Assembly: GCA_030847615.1 (NCBI GenBank)
Contig: JAUMIR010000005.1
Span: forward strand, 246,984,645-247,048,644
Direction: 5' to 3'
DNA from: Gambelia wislizenii
Taxonomy: Eukaryota; Chordata; Lepidosauria; Squamata; Crotaphytidae
DNA: 64,000 nucleotides
Made by a program: the position numbers and the translations under genes. Positions 56,989-64,000 of the stretch are shown here, one piece after another (the stretch's first letter is position 1; every line of letters begins with the position of its first letter). A model generated the notes under the pieces. It saw only the letters and a list, made by a program, of their open reading frames with translations. It was not told the origin of the DNA and ran no database searches.

Positions 56989-57250
56989 TTAAATAGTATC
57001 ACAAAGAGCATCTACATCAGAATGCATGAGCTGGGGATTACTCCAGAAATGGGACACAGCTGCTTTGTAACCTCTATCATGCCTAAGGAGCTCAGGATGC
57101 CTTGCTATCATCTTCGCAATCTCTTCCATACATGCAGTTAATTTCAAGGATTTCATCCTGTGCAGTCCTTCCCCAACCAGCACTAGCATATTCACTCAAA
57201 ATGTATGCCAATGTTTTGTTCCACCACCATCCTTTTGTGCCACTTTCACA
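56989..57250 (-). pseudogene. Unidentified protein-like segment, probably broken
   Basis: The minus-strand frame 57195-56989 reads MKSLKLTACMEEIAKMIARH, then PELLRHDRGYKAAVSHFWSN and PQLMHSDVDALCDTI, then TAA. Composition looks protein-like (amphipathic, no low complexity). Just upstream another frame reads TLAYILSEYASAGWGRTAQD, so one protein may run through a frameshift near 57120. No acceptor is evident. I do not recognise the family. A short poly(A)-like run follows the stop. Confidence 0.25.
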
Positions 57251-57296
57251 GCTGAGAATCTCCAAGTGTTAATATATGGTCCTACCAAAGAAAATA

Positions 57297-57526
57297 CAGT
57301 TGTCCCTCCATATCCACGGATTTGGTATCCACAGATTTAAGTATTCATGGCTTAAAAATATTCTGTAAAAAATAATAATCCAAAAAGCAAACCTTGATTT
57401 TGCCATCTTATATAAAGGGCACCATTTTGCTATGTCATTGCATATAATGGGACTTGAGTATTCATGGACTTTGGTATCCACAGAGGGTTCTGGAACCAAA
57501 TCCCAGCGAATATGAAGGGACAGCTG
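57297..57526. mobile_element. Tigger-like miniature element
   Basis: It starts CAGTTGTCCCTCCATATCCA, the clearest family end, and ends ATATGAAGGGACAGCTG, with TA flanks (57295-57296, 57527-57528). Plain interior, 230 bases. Confidence 0.82.
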
Positions 57527-57817
57527 TAATAGTAATAACAATGTAATTAGTAAAAAAAAAGTTTTTAAAAATCCCAAACAACCTTCTTGTTTTCTTAACA
57601 CAAATGCCTGGCAGAAATTTTCAAGTTCTACTGCACCTCCCCTGCAAATCAAAAGGAATAATAGATTTTTGCCCAAAGGCACTATACCTTCTGTCAGTAT
57701 ACTTAGTGTATACAGTGAAAAGCTGTCCATGCAGTTTCAAACAACCAAGAAAACTGGTTAATGTTTGTTGAATGAGGTGGTTTTATAATAATTCAAGCAC
57801 AGCAATGTTTTGTACTA

Positions 57818-58037
57818 GTTCATGTGTGTGGTGTAGTGGTTTGAATGTTGGACTATCACTCTGGAGACCAGGGTTCAAATCCTGCTTAGCTATGGAAACC
57901 CACTGGCTGACCTTGGGCAAGTCACACTCACCCTCAGAAGAAAGCAAAGACAAACCTCCTCTGAACAAATCATGCCAAGAAAATCCTGTGATAGGGTTGC
58001 CATAAGTCAGAAACAACTTGAAGACACACAACCACAA
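57818..58037 (+). mobile_element. tRNA-derived MIR-like SINE
   Basis: gtgtggtgtagtggtttgaa, tgttggactatcactctgga, gaccagggttcaaatcctgc is the tRNA-like head. Then ggctgaccttgggcaagtca, cctctgaacaaatcatgcca and tgccataagtcagaaacaac. The best copy of this family here. Confidence 0.85.
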
Positions 58038-58339
58038 CAATCATTGTTATTACTATTTCTACCACCACCACGATTAGTGTTGTTTTAGACACTTCATAAT
58101 TACTACCAGACTAATTCAATACAGTACTCAGTGGTCACAGCACTTGTTATGTCATAGATAGTATGATTCATGGTTAAAGAGTAATGCTTTGTCTTCAGGA
58201 TTTTCCAACAAAGCTGCAGTTCCCAGTTGGGGCCCTGGCAATTTTCTGCAGGGTGTGTCAGGCAAATGAAGCATGGTTGGTCCTTCACAGAGCCAGTTAA
58301 ATCAGAATTTTAGTAAAGATGAGAGCCATCCAAATCTTG

Positions 58340-58530
58340 TATATTCAAAGCCCACCGTGTAGTAGTTTAAGTATTGGACTAAATGAATCTCCACTCAGGC
58401 ACGGGGACCCTCTGGGTTACCTTGGGCAAGTCACACTCTGTAAGCCTAAAATGAAGGCAACAGCAAACCCTAGGAAACCCTTGCTAAAAAAGCCTAAGAT
58501 TGAGTTGACTTAAAGGCACATAACAACTAC
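58340..58530 (+). mobile_element. tRNA-derived MIR-like SINE, diverged
   Basis: caccgtgtagtagtttaagt, gggttaccttgggcaagtca, ctgtaagcctaaaatgaagg and gagttgacttaaaggcacat follow the family order with internal losses. Confidence 0.65.
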
Positions 58531-59228
58531 ACCAAAAGACCCTTCTGTCATCCAAGGACCAGAGGTGTATTTACATCCTGCATTTACAAGTGGTCTAGCA
58601 CTGGATTCATATTAAAAAGCACCATATAGAAGTTCAAATGCTTCACAGTTATGGAGCACATAAGTTAGGGAGATATTCAAAGTATCAAGCACTGACTTCA
58701 ATTGCCCACATGAAGAATGTGTCAAGATAGCAGGGCAACATTTCTAGATTCCTTTAATTAAGGCTAGGGAAATTGTAGCCCTCCAGGTGTTGTCAGACTG
58801 CAGCTCCTAGCATTCCTCACTATTGGCTATGCCACCTAGTACTCATGTGAGTTGCATTCCAATATCTGGAGGGCCAGACTTTTTCCACCCCTAAATGCTA
58901 GGGAAATGGCCCTGGACGAAAATCTTCTATGGTACCCAGGACCGTCACCTGGCATGAAGAATAAGTTTTTCTAAACTTATTTGGAACTGTGATCACAATG
59001 GGATCAGGTCCAACATATATATAAGTGGACAGTTGCTGAGAGGGTCACATTTGACTTTAAAGAGGGACTTTTTAAAACGGGGGAATTAATTTAAAATATA
59101 TAATAGCATTCTATACAATTACACATGGTGCTGAGAAAGTGGAGATCATTTTTCTCCTTTCATAACACTGGAAAAGCTGAATAGCAAGCATAGCATTAGC
59201 AATAGCATCGTTTGCGAAGAAAAGCCAG
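58531..59228. other. Intergenic with one diverged miniature repeat
   Basis: A hAT-type 'gtagccctccaggtgttgtc' palindromic repeat is at about 58765-58885. Nothing else is recognised. Confidence 0.45.
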
Positions 59229-59422
59229 AGATATTTATTTACCACTTACCAGTGCTGAAGCACTCCCTAAGTGGTTTTCAGTGTTTTTTAGCTAATTGTC
59301 CCCAACAAGCTAGGTACTCATTTTACTGACCTATGGTAGGATGGAATGCTGAGTCAGTCTTGGAGCTCTCTGGGATCGAACTTGCAGTACTGACATTTAA
59401 TCACTATGCCACCAGGGCTCCC
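59229..59422 (-). mobile_element. tRNA-derived SINE
   Basis: The reverse complement of the 18400-18668 type: ccaccagggctccc at the right end is the head, gggatcgaacttgcagtact the B-box region, gtactcattttactgaccta the body, and gatatttatttacc the tail. Confidence 0.8.
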
Positions 59423-59949
59423 TGAATAGTGGGAAATTCAGGACACACAAAAGAATTTGTTTACACAGTACATAGTTGACCTGCCATATGGCTTCTTGTT
59501 GGTTTAAAGATTAGATAGTTTTAAAGAGGGATTAAACAAGCTAAAGGATGTCTGATAGTGGCTACTAGTCATCATGTCTTTCTGCAGAATCTGAAGAATC
59601 ATGTCTCAGAATACCAGTCAAGAGAGTTATTTCCCTCTTATTCCATTTGTAGGGTTGCAAAAGACAACTACTTAACCACAGTGGAATAGAACTAAATGGA
59701 CTTCATTTTATTTCAACAGGAACACCATAGAGATAGAACAAACGTAGGTGACCCTTTGCCAAACAGTAACTTGCAATCAGATTTTGGGATTTACATTTTT
59801 GGAATATAGTTCTCCAAATCCCCCAGCTAGCACTGACATGAGCCAAGCTGGCTGGGAATCCTGAGAGCTGTAATCCAGATTAATTTTTCCAAAATTTACC
59901 ACCCACTGTGCACAAAACTACTTGGAAAGCTGGGTCTATTAATCCTTCC

Positions 59950-60185
59950 TGCCAAGTGTGTTCATGTATGTACCTTCAAGTTGCCTGTTGACTTATGGCA
60001 ACCCCATTAATTTCATAGTTTTCTTAGGCATTGAATATTCAGAGGTAGTTTGCCATTGCCTTCCTTTGAAATATAGCCTGCGGCACCTGGTATTCCTTGA
60101 TGGCTCCCCATCCAAGTACTAACCAGTCCTGGCCCCCCTTAGCCTCCAAGATCTGATGGGATCTAGTGCCTTTAGAGGTAAGGTA
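59950..60185 (-). mobile_element. 5S rRNA-derived SINE
   Basis: On the minus strand: ctaaaggcactagatcccat, cagatcttggaggctaagg, ggactggttagtacttggat, ggggagccatcaaggaatac, then a tail with gccataagtcaacaggcaac. It follows 5S rRNA order with an indel before the tail. Confidence 0.83.
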
Positions 60186-60654
60186 AATTCATCCTCTCCT
60201 CCATCCTTAGATTCTTGTTTGACTGTCAAAATATGGAAGAGTTTTCCACGGCATTTCGCAGGATGATACAGCTTAATGCACACTATGGCAAATTACACAT
60301 TGGGTTTTAAAACATTGTTCGTACTCACCAATGGAAATGACATGAACCATCACTTATGAGAATTGGTGATTCTGTTGATGCCTTGGTTTTTCTGTGGCAT
60401 AGGGAGATGACTTGGGCAATTGGCACTGTTGACCCCAAGCATCCTTTACTTGAGCACAGAGCTGATCCCCTTGGTTTTCTGAGGCACTTAGGGCAATGAA
60501 GTGCTTGAGACAACTAGTGATGGTGGGAAGACTCAGGATGAATCTGATCTAGCATGGGTTAAGACTCATTTTAGAACCTATGTACTTCGCAGCAGTGAGG
60601 ACAGCAAGGAAACAATTATTTGCCGCCTCTATTTGCATTGGCTCATCTTGTCCA

Positions 60655-61343
60655 GTGCAGCTGTTCCAGCCCCCTTTCCCCTTTGCCCAGGGCCCAATCC
60701 GCACCACAACGGATCAGGCCATGGCTGAAGGGAAACTGGGTGGAGACACTTCACCTGTCAGCCCCCTTTCTGCTTCACCCAGGGCCCGATTTGCACTGAA
60801 GTGGATTGAGCTATGGGCGAAGGGGAAAGGGCGGGGAGATTTTACCTGTCCGCCCCCTTTCCCCTCTCCCAGGGCCTGATCTGTGCTGAAGCAGATTGGG
60901 CCACGGGTGAAATGGAAGCCAGCCAGAGACTTTGCCTGTCCGCCCCCTTTCCCCAGGGGCCGATCCACGCCACAGTGGATCGGGCAATGGGCGAAGGGGA
61001 AACGGGGAAGAGAGACTTTGCCTGTCCACCCCCTTTCCTCTTCCCCTGCCATAGGCGAAGAAGAAAGGGGGAAAAGAGACCATGGCAGACACAGTGGCAG
61101 AAGCCCAAGAGGTATGGTGGTGGGGGCATGGTTGGGGATGGTGGCAGCGGTGGAGGCCTGGGAGGCCGCGGTGGGCCGGATTGTGGTGGTTGCCTGGGCC
61201 ACGAGCCTCTCTCCCTCCCTTCCTCCTCCTCCAGGGCGTTCCATCCATGCAACCAATCTTTACATACATTTGTATTTGCATTTTTTCCCCACTTTTGCAG
61301 GGCTCTTGCACTCCTAAAGCCCACAAATATGAAGGCACGACTG
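60655..61343. mobile_element. Probable Tigger-like element with repetitive GC-rich core
   Basis: The right end aatatgaaggcacgactg, then TA at 61344-61345, fits the family. The left end is unclear (cagtgcagctgttcc near 60655). The core 60665-61060 holds four or five irregular units of the type gggcgaaggggaaa, cctgtccgccccctttcccc, cagggcccgatttgcactga. Each recurs at about 80-bp spacing. Overlapping open frames on both strands are composition artefacts. Confidence 0.5.
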
Positions 61344-61345
61344 TA

Positions 61346-62045
61346 TAGTCCTTTTCTAACTTGGGGGCTGTCTCCTGGAATGGAGACACCTCTGGGCAGG
61401 GAATGTTATTCTATTGGAGTGTTTGAAAGGCCCCTGTGCCTAGTGTGATGTGAGCAATGGTCAGATTTGAATCTGACCTTTGCCTTTCACCCTCTGGGCA
61501 CTTGTAATGATGGCCTGGCAGAGGCGAACAATGGAGTTGCACACCTTAAGACAATGCCAATCAGGTATCCTCTTTGAAATCCAATCAGGGTTGTCCAATA
61601 TCTCTGGAAACTGCAGAATACCTAACAATGTATGTCTCTGTGTGGGGTGGTGGTGGATTAAAGATGTAGCCATGTTAGACAGGAATATCAGTAAGCAAAG
61701 GGATCTTGTAGCACATTTGAGACTGAGAGAGAAAATGGTTGCATAAGCTTTATACACTTACTCTTCTTTGGATGCTGGAGATCACAATAGAGGTGGGTGG
61801 ATGTACCAGTCTGATCAATTTTGGGAAGGTCTCCTTAAGCATAACAAGCATTGATTGTCCTCCTGAACATATCAATGGGACCCTTTCCTTATCAGCAAAA
61901 GGGGGAGGAAAATTCCAACCTGCACTCTAAAATGAGGCATGACGTCTCCAAAATGGACAAAGATCCAGGCTTTTGCCCCACCCTTTTCAGTATATGCGTG
62001 CAAATACTGGCAATAGGTAACTTCCCGTCTTAAGCATAAAAAGTA
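61346..62045. other. Intergenic with a diverged repeat piece
   Basis: gatcttgtagcacatttgag and ctttggatgctgg near 61700-61780 belong to a common interspersed repeat that I cannot classify. No gene recognised. Confidence 0.4.
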
Positions 62046-62047
62046 TA

Positions 62048-62755
62048 AAGTTGTCACTCCACATTCGCGGGGGTTAGGTTCTTGAGACCCCCGCAATGTG
62101 GAAAAACTGTGAATAACAGATGCTGCTCCCACGGGCCCCCCCAGAGGGAGGGAGGCAGCAGGAGGGTGTCTGGCCAGCCTGGCCTCTCCACGGTCTTTCT
62201 GAGGGGACTCCAGGCCTTAGAAGCCCCGGAGCCCGCCAGGGAAGGCAGCGTGTGGGTGGGGAGGAGGCTGTGCTGCCTCTCCCTGGCCTTTCTCAGCGGA
62301 CTCTGGGGCTTTGGAGCCCCAGACCTCGCTGAGAAAGGCCGGGGAAGGCAGCGTGTAGGCGGGGAGGAGGCTGCGCTGCCTCCCCCCGGCCTTTCTCAGC
62401 GGGCTCTGGGGCTCCAAAGCCCCGGACCCCGCTGAGAAAGGCCGGGGAAGGCAGCGTGTGGGCAGGGAGAGAAGGTGCCTTGCCTCTCCCCGGCCTTCCT
62501 GAGGGGACTCTGTGTCTTAGAAGCCTCGTAGTCCCCTCAGGAAGGCTGGGGAAGGCGGAGGGAGGGAGGGAGGCTGCCCCCCGCCTTCCTCAGGGACTCC
62601 GGGACTTTGAAGCCCCAGAGCCGCCTCTGGAAGACCGGAGAAGGCGCAGGCAGGAGGTTGCCCTGCCTCTCGCCAGCCTTCCCTAAGTGGCTGGGGCTAA
62701 ACCGCGAATAATCAAAAGCGCGAGTGTGAAAGCCGCGAATGTGAAGGGGCAACTG
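62048..62755. mobile_element. Tigger-like element with long-hairpin core
   Basis: Starts aAGTTGTCACTCCACATTCG, with the first base mutated, and ends ATGTGAAGGGGCAACTG, with TA on both sides. The core at 62130-62690 has about five units of roughly 120 bases. Each contains a stem such as cctttctcagcgggctctgg facing ccgctgagaaagg, separated by ggggctccaaagcccc, which is itself palindromic. Subterminal accgcgaataatcaaaagcg matches 1700-1776. The core sequence is unlike that of 2470-3371. Confidence 0.78.
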
Positions 62756-62789
62756 TACTTGCAATTGATATTTATCTAACATAACTCAT

Positions 62790-63540
62790 AATACTTCAAG
62801 GCTATGTATTCCACTGTTGAACAGCTCTTACCATCAGGAAGTTCTTCCTAATGCTTAGGTGGAATCTCTTTTCCTGTAGCTTGAGTCTATTGCTTCGTGT
62901 CCTGGTCTCTGGAGCCGCAGAAAACAACCTTGCTCCATCCTCAGCATGACATACTTTCAAGTATTTAAACATGGCTATAATGTCACCTTTTAACCTACCA
63001 TACTCTTTTCCAGGCTAAACATATCCAGCTCCTTAAGCTGCTTCTCATAGGGCATGGTTTCCAGAACTTTTACCATTTTGGTCGCCCTCCTCTGGACATG
63101 TTCTAGCTTGCCAATATCCTTCTTGAACTGCGGTGCCCAGAACTGGACACAGTATTACAGGTGAGGTCTGACCGAGGCAGAGTTAAGTGGTATTATTACA
63201 TCCCTAGATCTAGACACTATAGTTCTATTGATGTGGCTCAGAATCGCAGTGACTTTTTTTAGTCATCACATCACGCTGTTTACTCATGTTCAACTTTTGG
63301 TCTACTAGGACTCTAAGATCCCTTTCATATGTACTGTTGCAAGCCAGGTGTTACTGATCCTATATCTCTGCATTTCATTTTTCCTGCCTAAATGTAGTAG
63401 TACCTTATTTCTCCCTCTTGAAATTCATTTTGTTAGTTTTGGCCCAGCTTACCAATCTGTTAAGATCATTTTGAATTCTCATCCTGTCCTCTGGGGTATT
63501 CATTGCACCTCCTAATTTAGTGTCATCTACAAATTTAATA
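62790..63540 (-). mobile_element. CR1 LINE, 3' region
   Basis: Read as minus orientation: gaacagctcttaccatcagg, aagttcttcctaatgcttag, gtggaatctcttttcctgta, atttaaacatggctataatg, tggtcgccctcctctggaca and ggtgcccagaactggacaca are the well-conserved CR1 3' non-coding/ORF2-end text. It is interrupted or truncated near 63540. Confidence 0.85.
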
Positions 63541-64000
63541 CCAACAGGGAAACATACCAACAGGATCAGGGGTCATCCCACCATGCACATTCTCTCCGTC
63601 ACACACATGCAATCAACTTTCCTTGCTCTTCGCTTCTTCATCAGGAAACCACCACCACTAGACACTGTGAGTGCCTTGAAATGGCAAGTTCCACAGTACA
63701 TGAGCTGCCTTGGCTTGGACATTACAGTGGGAAACGGAAGGGGCGTGGAAAGCCAGAAGGCGGCTCCAGCAGGCTTTACTTGGGAGCTTTCACTTTTGAG
63801 GTGGCGCAGTGCCATAGGCAGTACTTGGAAAAACCACCCTTTTTGGAGTCCCAGAATCCTCCAGCCACCATGGATCAGGATGGTTGAGGGACTTCTGGAA
63901 CTGGTGTTCAAAAAAGTAGCATTTTTAAATATTGGCCTCAAGCAGAGACCTTGGTTGTAGACTGGAGGTTGTTCTCTATTACACTCTTACTAGATCTCTA
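63541..64000. other. Window end, no recognised feature
   Basis: Overlapping open frames of 122-146 codons on opposite strands show no family resemblance and no splice context. I call nothing here. Confidence 0.35.

Noticed and set aside
60714..61448. Frames of 144-211 codons on both strands
   Set aside because: Composition artefact of the GC-rich repeats; no conserved motif.
63520..63960. 146-codon plus-strand frame and 122-codon minus frame
   Set aside because: No recognisable domain, and the first part overlaps the CR1 copy.
43000..64000. MICAL3, the neighbour expected from mammalian synteny
   Set aside because: I looked for a recognisable MICAL3 C-terminal exon and found none. It may lie beyond the window or the order may differ.

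Overview
The window is vertebrate nuclear DNA, most likely from a squamate reptile and perhaps an iguanian lizard. Introns are long and interspersed repeats are dense. The repeat types are tRNA-derived and 5S-rRNA-derived SINEs, CR1 tails, a Penelope element with a GIY-YIG domain, a DIRS retrotransposon, a mariner, and hAT-, Harbinger- and Tigger-like miniature elements. The species call is inference; the repeat types and gene content are read directly.

Two protein-coding genes are supported, and both belong to the BCL2 family. The last coding exon of BCL2L13 lies on the plus strand (4133-4945) and ends in the C-terminal mitochondrial tail anchor. BID runs convergently on the minus strand. 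I reconstruct it as a GC-rich promoter and non-coding first exon near 42.8-43.0 kb, a small second exon whose last three bases are the start codon (22928-22994), and three further coding exons (19073-19274, 17924-18057, 16525-16752). All junctions are phase-consistent and give a 188-residue protein with the caspase-8 site and BH3 motif. BID intron 1 is about 20 kb and holds most of the transposons.

Layout: 1-4132, BCL2L13 intron with LINE and DIRS scraps and two GC-rich hairpin arrays. 4133-about 11.6 kb, BCL2L13 last exon and possible long 3' UTR. 12-16.5 kb, intergenic repeats. 16.5-43 kb, BID, with a mariner at 25.3-26.2 kb and a DIRS element at 33.9-37.9 kb. 43-64 kb, a stretch with no recognised gene, holding hAT, CR1, Penelope, Harbinger-like, 5S-SINE and LINE insertions.

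The least ordinary signal is a family of TA-flanked elements with Tigger/pogo-like ends (consensus start CAGTTGTCCCTCC). Most copies are 210-270 bp, but several carry in the middle an array of perfect GC-rich hairpins or a giant palindrome, and the core sequence differs from copy to copy. Copies at 2470-3371, 19612-20634 and 62048-62755 are clear; 685-1776 and 60655-61343 are likely relatives with one end unclear.
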